DNA of 64,000 bases. Origin: Vermamoeba vermiformis. Its lineage: Eukaryota > Tubulinea > Echinamoebida. Under the pieces are notes generated by a model. That model saw only the letters and a list, made by a program, of their open reading frames with translations, searched no databases and was not told where the DNA came from. Below are positions 10,232 to 21,724 of the stretch, one piece after another. A program made the translations under genes and the position numbers. Every line of letters begins with the position of its first letter. Within the stretch, counting starts at the first letter, position 1. The stretch covers positions 124,001-188,000 of the forward strand of contig JBEWZL010000163.1 of the NCBI GenBank assembly GCA_045837725.1. Direction: 5' to 3'.

Positions 10232-13126
10232 ATGGCTGCCATGGAGCCTGCAACAAAGAAACCTAGGTAAAAAATAAAGATATTACTACTTAATTTTGTA
10301 CTAATTATGGTGTTTAGGATTGCTAATACCGCATCTGGGGCACCAGATCCTATCAAGCTTTGTATGATAACAGACGAAATTGATAATTTGTTAAAAATTA
10401 TTTCTAAATTATTATGAAGCGTGCGAGCATATTCACATCGATACAAGCATTTACGACGAGCTGATCAGTTCTCCGAATTCACGTTTCATCATCAACAACA
10501 ACAAATGGCTGATCATCAACATGCAATACATATGGGAGTTCATACCAAGTAATTAAACACTTCATATTTCATTTTATCCTGCTGATCTTTGCCAGCTCGT
10601 GTCAAGTTCATCAAACGAACTGAAGTGCCCTCCAGTGACGCTTCAACTCGCTTGTTTCAGGTTATATCCGACGAAGAGAACAATCAAGTGATATTCCTGG
10701 GTCTATCAGCGGTCTACGTGGTGAATATTAGTAAGTGCGTTCGATCTGCGTCCGCTTTCAATTTCATAACCGGAATATCATACCATTAGACAATTGGCAA
10801 TGGACTCAATACGACAATAAGATCAAAGCACCTATCAACGCACCGAACTATGCAGCAGAATACTTCATATTCAGCTATGATAACGACAAATTGTTTCGCG
10901 GTACTTTGCCCTTCAACGGAGATCTCGAAAAAATTGCAACTTCGCAGCCTAAAGGCGTTAAAATCAACTATCCGTGGGTTAATAATGCTATTCTATATCT
11001 TGGTGACTATTATTTCATCAACACAATACACCACGTTCACCATTATTTGATCAAGTTGTGCATGGCTCAAAATGGTAATTTAACGCACCTTAATTATAAC
11101 GAGGTTTAATTTTATTCGTAGAATTCGTTGTCGTTGGTAAATTGAACGGAAACATTAAAGGCCAGTTCACTTTCGGATTTGAACGATTCAATTGGCTGTA
11201 TTTCATCAGCGATCACAACACTATGCTTACTATCTCCGAATTCGGTAAGCATATGTACAATAAAAGCAATGCGTTAATATAATCCTGAAAAGAAACGGAG
11301 GAAATTACATTGAAAGTCATGGATCTGCCCGCGAATCCGTTCCTGCCCACATCGCTGGCGAATCAATATATCGGATCGTTTCAAGAACCACTCACATATT
11401 ATGCTTTTGATGGCAACAACTTGATCCTATTCAACAAACGGCGGCTGACTTGTGTCAAATTGGATCTTAATTTCAACACGTGGTCCCAGCCAATCATATT
11501 CGAGGTTAGTTGCTGCTATATTATCTCCTATACTCTAATATTAATTATATGTAGGATTATCCTCCGCCACTCCACAACTATTCTGGTGGAAGTTGGATCC
11601 GCTGGAACAATTCTGGTCTCTTTCTTACCGCGCAAAAGAATCTCGATACAGTGTTCTTATTCGACGCTAGTGCGTATTTTATGATTAACGATACCAATAA
11701 TCAATATTGACCTCTCATACAGAAACCTGGACTTGGACAGCAAAACAATGTTTTGTAGAGCCAAGTTATTTTGGCGAAGCGCCTAAATTGAGTTGGATGC
11801 AAGGTAATATTATTATATCGTTAATAATATTAATATTAATCCCATTACTGACGTTTACTTCGTCGAGGTGCCGTTCATGAAAATTATTTGTACGTGTGTG
11901 GCTGTCCTATTAACCTGCACTCAACTGCTGTGTTCAAAATACATCGCCTAGACCTCAGTATGTATTATATTAACAACAATATGATATTCGCTTGCTAAAT
12001 CCTTCGAGATGAGTGGATGTGGTCCAAAGTACGAAATTTTGAAGAGGAAGAATCAGGTGGTATTGTCGACAATACTGCAATGTATAACCTCAGTAGAAGG
12101 AATGATTATTCGCCCATGTTCGTAGCCAATAACAAGCTCTATTTTCTGACGATACAGATCGGGAAACAAACGCATGATTGGATCGCGTTGGATCTCGGTA
12201 AGATTTAGTCTATTATGGATTTTAACGTTAAATTAATATAACCGAACTCACGTCCATAGAAGCTAACAAATGGACGAAGAAAGAACGAGCCACAAAATCA
12301 AATCCAGAAAACATGCACCACAAAGCTGCGGATTCGACGGCAAATGTAAGCATTGCTTGCTCATGTACTTTATATTAACAGCACTTCCTATCATAGAACT
12401 GCGTGTATATACTATTAGACGGAAATCTCGAAACACTCTCGCTCGCGGACCAAAAAATTGAGAAGATGGAGCGTCGTTATGTCTCCGCGAGCAGTGTCAA
12501 AGACGTCGTTGAATGGGGCTCTAGGTTGGTGATTGTGAGCTCACTGGACGGAACTACGCCTCTCAACGACTTGCGGTTCTTTGACACGAGTAAGACCTCT
12601 ATCATTCGATCATAACAACTGACGGTCGTAGCCAGCAACAGCTATTGCGACGTCACGTGGACAGGCGATGATCCGCACTTGTATCGCCACACTAGAGCCG
12701 TTCAGCTCCACGATCAAGTGTTCGCGCTCACCACCTCGAAGACTATCACGCGCATCTGTAAGCTGAGCTCTGTTGTACTTAATATGTTCACTAACAACGT
12801 ATTCAGTCAAGGACGTGCAAGTCAAGTCACTGCAGCACTTAGCGACGACAGCACTGTGTGGCTATTTAGGTGAGTGTTTTTGACACGTGATTTGATTACA
12901 CTTTTGGTTTGACACGTGTCAATTGTTTTCAGACATGGACAACGTGTTCACACTGCTCGACTACTCGGTCAATCTGCGCAACAGAGTGCTGCAACAAGGC
13001 TGCATTGTGTTTTTGAAGAACAACACGCTGAAACTGATGCAGCGCATTGACGAGATCAATCAGTTGAGTCCTGAGATCAAAGACATCTTGGCTGCTACAT
13101 TTACTTATCTGCCCATCAGGCAATAA
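10232..13126 (+). CDS. Kelch-like beta-propeller protein, copy B
   Basis: Tandem paralog of the gene at 904-3814. The first exon 10232-10266 (MAAMEPATKKP) is followed by exons with the same blade order: NWQWTQYDNK, LFRGTLPFNGD (identical in copy A), TWTWTAKQCF, EWMWSKVRNF, NKWTKKERAT. The last exon 12933-13126 is alpha-helical. The second exon (from 10318) reads into a stop just before the conserved exon at about 10415; copy A has the same local problem, so either a non-obvious intron lies there or the conserved exon starts differently. Introns are about 45-80 nt. Function unknown beyond a likely protein-binding propeller. The transposon insertion 26 bp upstream may have changed its expression. 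Confidence 0.7.
10413..10628 (+). repeat. Partner of the near-identical 5' tract at 1095-1310
   Basis: One A/G difference in the exon, intron identical, then scattered differences start in the next exon at about 10626. See the copy A entry. Confidence 0.85.
12811..13126 (+). repeat. Partner of the near-identical 3' tract at 3498-3814
   Basis: Intron 12871-12932 and the last exon are nearly identical to copy A. After the stop codon the two copies lose similarity within about 10 bp. Confidence 0.85.
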
Positions 13127-13206
13127 ACAGAGGGTGCCAAAGTTGACCTCTACAGTGATTCCAATTGTGGTGCATAATAAATCGAATTAAGATACCGAAT
13201 GAAAAA

Positions 13207-15352
13207 CTATTCGAGCTCCCAATCAAACAATAATTCTAGTCGAATGTCTCTGCTGTCAAGCCTCTTATCGACGTACATGATCTGGCTGCGGTAGAGGAAC
13301 TCGCTCACAGTTGGAACAGCTGCCACTATCAGTTCAATGTAGTGCTCCTTAGGTCGTTTGTCCGAAGATATAGCTAGCAGCATATTAAGTATCGGAAACA
13401 GGCTCCCATCTGGCAGTCGATGCGTGATTCGCCAAGCAGTCGCTAATCGTTCCAATTGCAACATTTTGTGTATGAAATTGCAAAATGACTTTGCCAAGCT
13501 TTCACGTACGGTCTCCAAATACTTCTTAATTAACTTCAGTCGGTGAGGCCAAGGCATGTCACTTGGAGCGTCAATCCACCAAGCATCGCTAATGTGCATT
13601 GCAGTGCTTTCGTTGAGTAATACGAGATGCCTCTGCTCAGCACCAATGTCCAGCTCGTTCAAAAGTCTCGTCGCCTCTTTGTCATGAAATTGAACCCGCT
13701 CCCAGGCTTGTGTCAGATCTACCGTTATCGTGCACAGCGCATCCACTTGAACGGAAGGTACGTCGCTTGAAAGACTCTTTCGATCGTCTTCAGGCAGCAG
13801 TTCCAACAGCTCGTGGTACTTGGTCTGTCTTAGAGTAGCATCAAGTAACGCACGTTGTTCGTCGCTCAATTCGAGTAGGTGTTGCTTTGGCTGACTGAAA
13901 TCTTTGACCCATTTCAGCCGCCTTAATCTTCCTGTCAAGTCCAAGTTGCCGACCCACCCATCAATCGCTCCATGCTGCAGAATGAAGTGTTCGTATTAAA
14001 ATGACCAATGGATTGTTGACAGCGAGTACTTACGTAATTAGAGTTTAGATCTTCACGTTCTGGCATAAATTCGCCTCTCATACTCTTGTTTAATTGCTGC
14101 AATTCTATGCGCAAGCTCTTAACTTCGTTCGTCAAACTCATCAACTAACGCATCGATTAGCGTCATTGCCGAATTTAATGTTACTTACGGCTTGATAAAT
14201 AAGCATTTGTCCCGGAGTCACTAATTCGTACCTAATGGCTTCACCAACGAGTGGCTCTTTCTCTTTTGGCTGCTCATTATTTGCGTCTCCAAGGGTGTTA
14301 TCGTTGCTCAATTTTTCGTCGTGCAATACGATCTTGTGCTCTTTTCTATCAAGTACTTCCATCTCTAAACAAGGTATTGTACTAAGGCTGTTAATGTCTC
14401 CGTCAGTGCCTTTAGCCTCGCTGGGAGTCGGATCTGTTGGTTTTTCTTTTCGACGTCGAATTTTACGCTTTCGTTTTTTCTGTTCGACGGTCGGATTTGG
14501 ATCGCTCGGCTCACAGTCGCTACCTAGCTCAAGTCAAACATAAGACTGATATATGAAATTGATTCTTTGCGTGGACTTACGAGAAACTTTTTTGAACGTT
14601 CGAAAGTTTTGTTTAGGTTCCGCAGCCGACCCGACAACAAAGATCAACCCACGCGAAAGACCTTCTTCTATCGTCATCTTGGAGTCTACTGGCACGACTT
14701 CCATGGCCTCGACGAATTGGCAGTCACCCTCTTCCAGATCTTGGCAGTACATTTCATTTAAAAAAGTGCGCATGCGGGCTGCGCTAGTCTTTTGCCAGTA
14801 AGCTGACGTGAAAGTGTCCTGCTGGTTGGCCGATTGACATTGAGCACCTACATGGAAATATACTGGCACTGATGCGAGATCTGCGGTAGGAGATGTGCCG
14901 ATCGTCGGAGCTGGAGTTGACTGCCCTGAGCTTGGACTTTCTTCGGATTTATTTACTTAATGAAAATATATCGTTAATAGTTATTTTCTAATATTCGATT
15001 ATCGGATTTACCCTCAGTCCAGCCATCCAAGATCCGGTACTTGCAAGTAACGCGCGTGAATATCTTTTCTTGCTCTCGCTTTTGAATGCACCTGTCCTCG
15101 TGTAGTCGAATCAACGGAATCATTTTTAAAGTGCTTGAGCTACTCTGCTGAAGTAAGCCAGGAGCCAAAGTAGTCAGTAAGCCGCGGACTGCCACATCTA
15201 CCACGCGAGCAGTGCGAATTACAGTTGAGGGTGCGCACTCAATCTTGGACGAACACGAGTACTCTTTGTCGTTCGTGTAGAACACAACAAATCCTAATTA
15301 ACTTTTTACATATGTCCGATAACGACAACCTTTTAAACTACTTACTTGCCAT
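13207..15352 (-). CDS. Unrecognised spliced protein, about 590 aa
   Basis: A tiny first exon (15352-15346, Met-Ala plus one base) is followed by exons starting near 15294, 14956, 14523, 14147 and 13982, all joined in frame by GTAAGT-type donors. The N-terminal 90 residues (RFVVFYTNDKEYSC and onward) look globular and contain several Cys. The next 100 residues follow a Ser/Pro/Thr linker (SPSSGQSTPAP). The middle has a strongly basic stretch, KKRKRKIRRRKEK, a good nuclear localisation signal. A heptad-like helix (LTNEVKSLRIELQQLNKS) precedes a helical 245-residue C-terminal region without recognised motifs. I do not recognise a family. A nuclear role is inferred from the basic cluster only. 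Confidence 0.72.
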
Positions 15353-15553
15353 TATTTGTTAGCTAATGAAGAGATTGTTGTTTCGTGCTACGAATTTAAA
15401 TTTAAATGTAACTACATTTTTTCTGTTTGTCGAAAGCTGCAAAAATAGCCAGAATAAGTTACCCCCTTGAAACAAAAGGGTCTTTAGCATTAACCGGTTA
15501 GATAAGTGGAGACGTTGATGTGTCTAAGAAATGAAATGTTATTAATTAATTCT

Positions 15554-15749
15554 ATGCGTTTGTTGCGTACCGTGGCGCGAGTCTCGTGGCGCTGCAAGCA
15601 TCCAACACCTGAAGCCGTTTTCAAGCAATACTAATATAATTATTATTATTATTATTTTAAAGTTACTTGCTCACCCACAATCGCTACGAGAAGAGACGAT
15701 CGCACTCGTTTTGGAGAAGGAAGGGTCAACTCATCATCAAGTTCTTTAG
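15554..15749 (+). CDS. Possible tiny spliced gene (49 aa)
   Basis: An ATG at 15554 opens 21 codons (MRLLRTVARVSWRCK...). A 46-nt candidate intron (15617-15662) has a GT start, a TACTAAT-like branch site and an AG end, and joins 29 codons in frame to a TAG (LLAHPQSLREET...). The basic amphipathic N-terminus would suit a mitochondrial protein. The donor GTTTTC is weak, and no family is recognised. It could be chance. Confidence 0.3.
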
Positions 15750-16239
15750 CATAACTTTAATGTGATAATATAATTATTAAAAAGTATATTAATTTAAGCC
15801 CTATCATTCAAGGTGATTAGAGTTCACCTAAAGCATATTTGATAACCAAAATTTATTTATTTTTAATTTAATTTTATTCTAATTACGCTTTGGAGGAATT
15901 AAATATGGCTCGTGTTATTACCATGGCACTTGATAATTAATAAAATTGCTTTATCTTTTTTTAGTTCGCCGCATCTGATAGTTTGCTTATGTATCGTCTG
16001 TTGCTCGACAGCAAACTCTTGCTGAACCTTGGTTAATAATTACAATATAGAAGGTGCGACAATACACGTTATTTAAGATAAAGGTGCGTGTGTTGCTCGA
16101 TTGCGCCGAGACATAAAACTGCGTGTCAAATTGTCGCTTACTTTACACGAGCGAGCGGCTCCAATTTAGAGGTGATAATCAAGCTTGTAATTACATGTCT
16201 ATTTACAAAATCCAAATAAAACTACATCTACGTAAGCAA
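15750..16239. other. Intergenic, no gene seen
   Basis: AT-rich sequence between the possible small gene and the pseudokinase. I see short homopolymer and ATTATT runs but no open frame, tRNA or repeat family. Likely terminator and spacer. Confidence 0.5.
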
Positions 16240-16972
16240 TTACTTGAAGTAGCTCCTCTGAAGATGCTCGGATAAATCGTACCGCAGCAGTGGCATGTCG
16301 ATCATATTTTTGACAATTTTTCGGAGTCGTCGATCGACCTTGCGCCACTTCGGATCCTTAGTTACAATTGCCGTTGGAAATGTCCTGCCGAAACACTCCA
16401 TGACCATGGTATCGGGCAGCTCATTGAGTAACTAACCAGCGTTAGTATAAGTATACGCCGACAAAAGCCTGCTATGTAAGTACGTACCAACTCGGCAAAT
16501 ATTACCCCGGCTGAATAGACGTCATGCGCGTACGACGCTAAATCTCTGTTGTGAATGAAATGCTCTGGAGGGTAATACGGGCCTGTAAATGGGGCGGGAG
16601 GAACTGGTTTGCGACCATCGCCTGGAAATTTGATTTTCACTTCAGTCAGCAGGAACAAGTTGCCAATGTAGACATCTGGTTTGCCGCTTGCATTCCATCG
16701 CCATTTGATGGACTCTGGGCATATAAACCGATGTACCAAGTCCCGGTTGTGCAACTCGCTTAAGATCTGAATATTAATTAGATCAGTTTCTTTTTGGTCG
16801 TTGAGTTACTTACAATTAATATCTGTCGCATGACTCGCTTGGCAAATTTCCTTAATACGTCTACACAAAATGGCTGGAGGTCGTTATTGTTTGGATCCAC
16901 TTCAACCATTGCGAGGTGATACTTGGAATGAGCGTTAACAAATTTGTAAACGCGAATATAAACGTTCTCCAT
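16240..16972 (-). CDS. Protein-kinase-like protein, apparent pseudokinase
   Basis: Three exons: 16972 to about 16814, about 16766-16488 and 16431-16240. The reading follows a kinase fold from the hinge on: YHLAMVEVD (hinge-like), a helix ending RQILI, then LHNRDLVHRFICPESI where a kinase has H-R-D-x-K-P-x-N. The catalytic Asp is replaced by Phe and the Lys by Cys. VKIKFP stands where DFG is expected. PPE (in YYPPEHF) replaces APE, and DVYSAGVIFAEL is the F-helix motif. The ATG at 16972 leaves no Gly loop or VAIK Lys; MENVYIRVYKF resembles the middle of an N-lobe and an acceptor-like AG precedes it, so an upstream exon may be missing from this model. Probably a scaffold or regulatory pseudokinase. 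Confidence 0.65.
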
Positions 16973-17282
16973 CTTAGAATGAGTTGTGCTATTGTTCCTT
17001 CAGAAAAGACTCAAAAAGAACATTGCCACAACCAAAAATGTAGCGCAAACGGCTAGTTTTCGAGAATTAATTTTTGGCGGCAAAATATTTCAAATTCTAC
17101 GTACTCAATCGAACAAATAACTTGTTGTATTTATTTCAAAAGGAGCTTCGGAAGCAAATCGCCGTCAGACCAGTTGGAGCCACGATGCATCCAAATTGCG
17201 TGGTTGAATTCTTTGTCCTAGTCAGTACTGCCTATCTGTACTTTACTGGCTCAGGTAAGAACTTATTACTAGTAATAGTACT

Positions 17283-18087
17283 CTACGAGTACATCGATGA
17301 AATAGCTGACGGATTTGACTCTTCGTCCTCATCGTCATCTTCATCGTCGTATCGCACATTGATGCCATAACTCGCAAACATTCGCGCCACAGGATCGTCA
17401 GACGCAGCAGTGTTGTTGTTGTTATTCGTGCGTGGTGCGTTGTTGTTTTGCCCGTTGTTCGTTCGTTGTGCGCGACTTCGTGCTCGTTTTTGAGCCTCGT
17501 ATTCAATGTCTGCTGTTGGAAGTTCGTGTCGGCACATAGGACACGTGTTGTGCTATATAAATAAGGGATAGTTAGCAAATGTATTGGCATTATAATTATG
17601 AGTTCACGTACGCGACCGAGCCACGGCAAAATGCAATCAGTGTGGAACACGTGTTTGCAGGGCAGTTTCTTGGCCTCTTCGTCGAGTTTAAAACTGTTCG
17701 TGCAGACAGGACACTGTTCGCTGCCGTATTTGCCTAATTTGGAAGGTCAGTCAAGGCTTGTCAAGTTGACTCAATTTTACTTACGTAAATCACGTTCGTC
17801 AAAAACAATTGTATCTAATTCTTCGATGGCCATATGTGATGCTGGAGGTGTGCCACTAATTTTTGAATTTATTAATTATTATTTGAAAAATTAAGAATTT
17901 TGATATTGCCCTCACAACGAAGGAGCGACCTATTGATGTTTATTATAATTCATTTTTATCGTACTTACTCGTTAATAGTGCTGTCCAAAAATCGTGCGAA
18001 GAGTCGCTCGAACCGCTGCTGATCTGTCTCGCGTTGAGCTTCTGGACGAGTTCCAAAGTCAATCGAAAATCCGTCGTACTGTGACAT
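17283..18087 (-). CDS. RING-H2 E3 ubiquitin ligase, RNF126/RNF115-like
   Basis: Exons: 18087-17969, then about 17914-17785, about 17736-17613 and about 17553-17283, all in frame. The RING reads CPVC...LPCKHVFHTDCI...PWL...NTCPMCRHELPT, the C3H2C3 pattern of the RNF126/RNF115 group, including the PWL and ELPTAD signatures. The last Cys pair comes after an intron inside the RING. A Lys/Arg-Asn-rich tail and an acidic DDEDDDEDEE stretch end the protein. The N-terminus is short and lacks the usual zinc finger of RNF126, so it is about half the family length (roughly 210 aa). Role: ubiquitin transfer from E2 to substrates in the cytosol. Confidence 0.85.
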
Positions 18088-18400
18088 AACTCCGCTGTGC
18101 TAGTATAATTCAAAAAGGTAACTTTATAACCACTTCCGCTCCGCGCTCCTTTTTTTTGTTGGGTTGTTGCACTTCATCGCCCATGTGAAGCACAACAATG
18201 ATTACACATTGATATAGTAGGGACAGAGTACGTATCGGTGGCATATCTCCAGGCAATGATGATGTGACACGATACACTTCATTTCTAGTAATTTCAGATA
18301 AAGCTGTTTGGTTGGTGCAAGAGACGCGTGCCAAAATATTTAAATGGCAGATATTTATTTAAAGACAGTTGAACACCACATTTAAATAGAAGATACCGAC
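18088..18400. promoter_or_regulatory. Divergent promoter region between RING gene and ATP-grasp gene
   Basis: The two genes start 313 bp apart on opposite strands, so this stretch must hold both promoters. No clear TATA box. A minus-strand frame (18334-18110) inside it is judged a chance frame. Confidence 0.45.
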
Positions 18401-20437
18401 ATGTCGCTGCTCGAAGCGTTGCAACAAAAGAAAACAAATCTGCAACATGCCGAAACGAAAGTCAGGCACGTCGTTGAGGTATTCGGTAGCGAGGTTCAAA
18501 TTACTGGACCTGAAAATCAAGTGGTACTGATACTCAGCAAATATTTGAACGGTTACCATGATTGGATTCAGAAAAAAGGTAATTAGGAATATTCAACTTC
18601 AATATATACAAGCTCTATTTAATAATCGACGTCGTGTACGATTACTCACATTCGACAAACATACGTTCACGGGCAATGAACCATTTCTAATATTTTTCTG
18701 ACACGAGTTTTCTAACCGATCACATCTAGCCGTTAAAGTGCTCTTCACCACCCCTTACACCAAGTCCGTAATGAGCCTTAAAGATCAAAAATATTACGCG
18801 CACATCGAGACATTCGATGACTACGACACTACAGGCTTCATTGAATACATGGCCGTCAAGCTGCACAAACAGTTCGGATTTACTCACGTAAGCATCTCTT
18901 TGCCACATTTCTTCGTGCACTATCCGTTATTAATGTAATCAATCTATGTAAATAGGTCGTAGCATTGATTGAAGAGGACATTATTCGTGCAGCTCGAATC
19001 AGAGAGGCACTCAAGATCAAGGTCGGTCAGTCTCTCGCTAGTGCTATGAGGTACGACTCTCTCTACGTAGTGTACAATGCACCTATTCCGTTAGAGGCTG
19101 CAGACAATGCTAAGATCATTTATCAAGCGCTAAATTCCTGCGATCCATGACGATTTCCAGCTGAACTAATGCGTGCAATTTTAATCAGGTTCCGTGATAA
19201 GGTCGTTATGAAGCAAGTCCTCGCCGCGAAGGGTATTAAGGTCCCTGAATTCAGTCCTGTAGAGAGTGCAACGGATTTGGCAGTGTTCCTCGAGCACCAC
19301 GGCTATCCAGTCGTAGTTAAGCCTCGCAAGGGATATTCCTCGATAAACACATCGGTACTACGATCGAGTGAGGACCTCGAACGGTTCTTGAAGAAGAGCT
19401 TTGGCAACGGCATTGTCGATCCGTCGCTCGATCTGGAAGTCGAAGTATTCATCAAAGGACAGATGTATCATATCGATGGACTGGTCTACAATAATGAGAT
19501 CAAGCTCATATCACCCTCGAAGTATCTTGGAGTGGTCGTCGACTTCGACAGCAATCCTCTGCTCGCTGGATGTGCTCTTTCACTGGACAATCCACTCACG
19601 AGACGACTGCAACAATTCATCGCTGATTGTGTCACTGCTCTCGAGGGCCCGAGTTGTTTCGCCTTCCACGCTGAGGTATGTTATTTGAAAGCTATTCCAA
19701 ACCCGTGTCAGATTAGTTGCGGTTCAGTCAAATCTTGTGCGCTTTTACTCTTATATTAATATTATTTAATAAGGCATGGCATTCACCCGAAGATGAGATT
19801 GTTCTTTGCGAAGTAGCTTGTCGTACAGGCGGAGGTGAGATCGGCTTGCAAATGATGGAGATGTACGAGTTCAACTTTGACAAAACAGTCACACAAGCTC
19901 AGGTAACTAAAGAAATATTATTTTTATATCTACTGTTGTCTATTAAATTGTTTTTGGGTACTGTTATTTTTGATCTGATTGTTGACATCCAGTGCGAGAA
20001 CACGGTGACAAACAAGAAAATTGACGAGTTATGGACCACTAGACGACCAATCGTTGACTTTTTAGTCAGTTGGGCATGGGCCTATCCTCCTAACAAGCCA
20101 GTGGTCGTCGAGTCATTGCCTGAAGAATGCACGCTCGATTATGTGTTGTGGTATAAGAAGCTTGTCAAGTCAGGTAAGTGGCTCGTAGAAAGCAGCTAGT
20201 TCGTGCAGCATCGATTGCTTATTTACTACTTTCAGGCCACGAGTTTATTTCACGCACTGCATGTTCAGAGGCCGCGGCGTCATTTGTGTGCAAGGGCGAG
20301 ACTGAAGCACAGCTCGAGGAGAACACGAGGGCTGCAGTGAATTGGTTCAACGAGCACGTCAAGTAAGCCACTCTAATGTCATAGTGTTGAAGAATAGAGT
20401 TTGCTCATATATTTGTGGCAGGTATCTCGATGCCTAA
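18401..20437 (+). CDS. ATP-grasp carboxylate-amine ligase family protein
   Basis: Exons: 18401-18578, 18730 to about 18885, about 18957-19050, 19189-19675, then four more, ending with a short last exon 20422-20437. An N-terminal pre-ATP-grasp region (VVALIEEDIIRAARIREALK) is followed by the ATP-binding core: RDKVVMKQVLAAKGI, the Lys strand YPVVVKPRKGYSS, EVEVFIKGQMYHID, FHAEAW and CEVACRTGGGEIG, where Glu and Arg-Thr-Gly-Gly-Gly provide the metal and phosphate sites typical of the carbamoyl-phosphate synthase or carnosine-synthase-like group. Length about 420 aa is normal. It would join an acyl phosphate to an amine using ATP; the substrate cannot be read from the sequence. All key motifs are present. 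Confidence 0.85.
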
Positions 20438-20558
20438 ATCAATTCTTCGCGGACAAAAAAGGAATAGAAAAGTCAATTTTGCGAATAATCTCTAAAAGAA
20501 TTGGCGGTGTGGAGTATTTATTCGGTCGGTCAAAATCAGTGATATCAAATGTATTAAC

Positions 20559-20798
20559 ATGGCGTCCAACGACAACATCGTCTACACGGTCGTGTTTTTG
20601 GATCTTCCTGCTGATCAGTACGTGAACTTCGCGCAACCCTACTACAAGCCTGTGACATACAGTGAGAGTCGCTTACTTATTCACGAAGAATGGACGGAGC
20701 CTACAATCGATATTATGCCTCGAATAAATAGTCGGTTCGCTTGCATTCCATACAAAGTCACCGTAAAACCTGATCTCATCCAACCTGTTGTACAATAA
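20559..20798 (+). CDS. Small unspliced protein, 79 aa
   Basis: ATG 20559 to TAA 20798 with no intron. The sequence (MASNDNIVYTVVFLDLPAD...) is balanced in composition with regular hydrophobic spacing, which looks like a small folded beta domain rather than a chance frame. It lies in the gap between the ATP-grasp gene and BLOC1S1, all on the plus strand. No family recognised. Confidence 0.55.
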   Translation: MASNDNIVYTVVFLDLPADQYVNFAQPYYKPVTYSESRLLIHEEWTEPTIDIMPRINSRFACIPYKVTVKPDLIQPVVQ

Positions 20799-20929
20799 AT
20801 CAAGCTGTTTGCTGAAAGAATTGCCTTGCAATTAAGTAACTCGTGTATATTATTTCCCAGCGGAAATTAGTTCATTTTACTCAGTCGAAACTCGTGTTCT
20901 GCATCAAAATCAATTCCCTCGATCTGACA

Positions 20930-21676
20930 ATGGCGCAACCACAACAGCAAGGACAACAACAAAGTCCACCTACTGCACTAACAGCAGCATCAGTTCCTCA
21001 ACCAGCACCAGCGAAAGTATCATTTGCTAATTTGTTTAAGGAACACAAAGACAAACAGAAACAGATCCAAACAGACAATGGTACGTAAAATTACTAATAA
21101 AGAGACCAATAATATTGTCTATTTTGATGCCCTAATATCAGCTAAATTAAATTAAATAATCGATAGAAAGTTCCAAAAATCTTTTGAAAAGATAGCACGA
21201 CTCCTAGGTGCCTAAATTATAATTAATTAATTAATATGTTATTTTAGAAACAAGGCGGAAGGCAGTATTAAGTTCTGTCAATCGAGTATCAGATCTTATG
21301 CTAGATTCAGTCAACACCGGTGTTGCTCGCGTATTTATCAATCAATCACGTATAGAGAAGGTATTGAGTAAGTTACTTTCTATCGCCAGCACTAATTGCT
21401 TGATTGGATCAGGAAGCACAAAAGCTCGAGAGTCAAACAGCCAAATTGAACAAACAAACAGCCTCGTGGATTAAAATGATTGAAGATTTTAATGAAAGTA
21501 TTAAGGTACATCATTATCATTATAGGAGGTGTTAATTAGCACTAACAACTCGGATGTAGGAACTCGGTGATCTTGAGAATTGGGCCCAAGTTATTGAGAC
21601 TGATATGAAACAGGTCGCAATGACACTCGAAAATGTTCATCGCAAGCACGTCGAGGGCAATACTCCGAGCCAGTGA
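20930..21676 (+). CDS. BLOC1S1: BLOC-1 complex subunit 1 (GCN5L1-like)
   Basis: Four exons in frame: 20930 to about 21080, about 21248-21360, about 21412-21506 and about 21560-21676. The core matches BLOC1S1: LFKEHKDKQ, then NRVSDLMLDSVNTGVARVF, INQSRIEKEAQKLE, LNKQTASWIKMIEDFN and IKELGDLENWAQVIE. The N-terminus is a Gln/Pro/Ala-rich extension (about 45 residues) not usual in animal proteins. The family is a coiled-coil subunit of BLOC-1 and BORC, acting in endolysosome biogenesis and positioning. Start 20930 is preferred over an in-frame non-ATG extension upstream. Confidence 0.92.
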
Positions 21677-21724
21677 GGCATGACGCTCATTCTCATGTAA
21701 TATAATGCACATAAAACAGCCTGT

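Noticed and set aside
17184-17370. Plus-strand frame with a hydrophobic stretch (MHPNCVVEFFVLVSTAY) overlapping the RING gene end
   Set aside because: The longer frame has no ATG, the Ser/Asp-rich end is the antisense of the acidic tail of the RING gene, and no neighbour exon supports it.
18110-18334. 74-codon minus-strand frame between two divergent genes
   Set aside because: It fills the shared promoter; composition is not protein-like and no family is seen.
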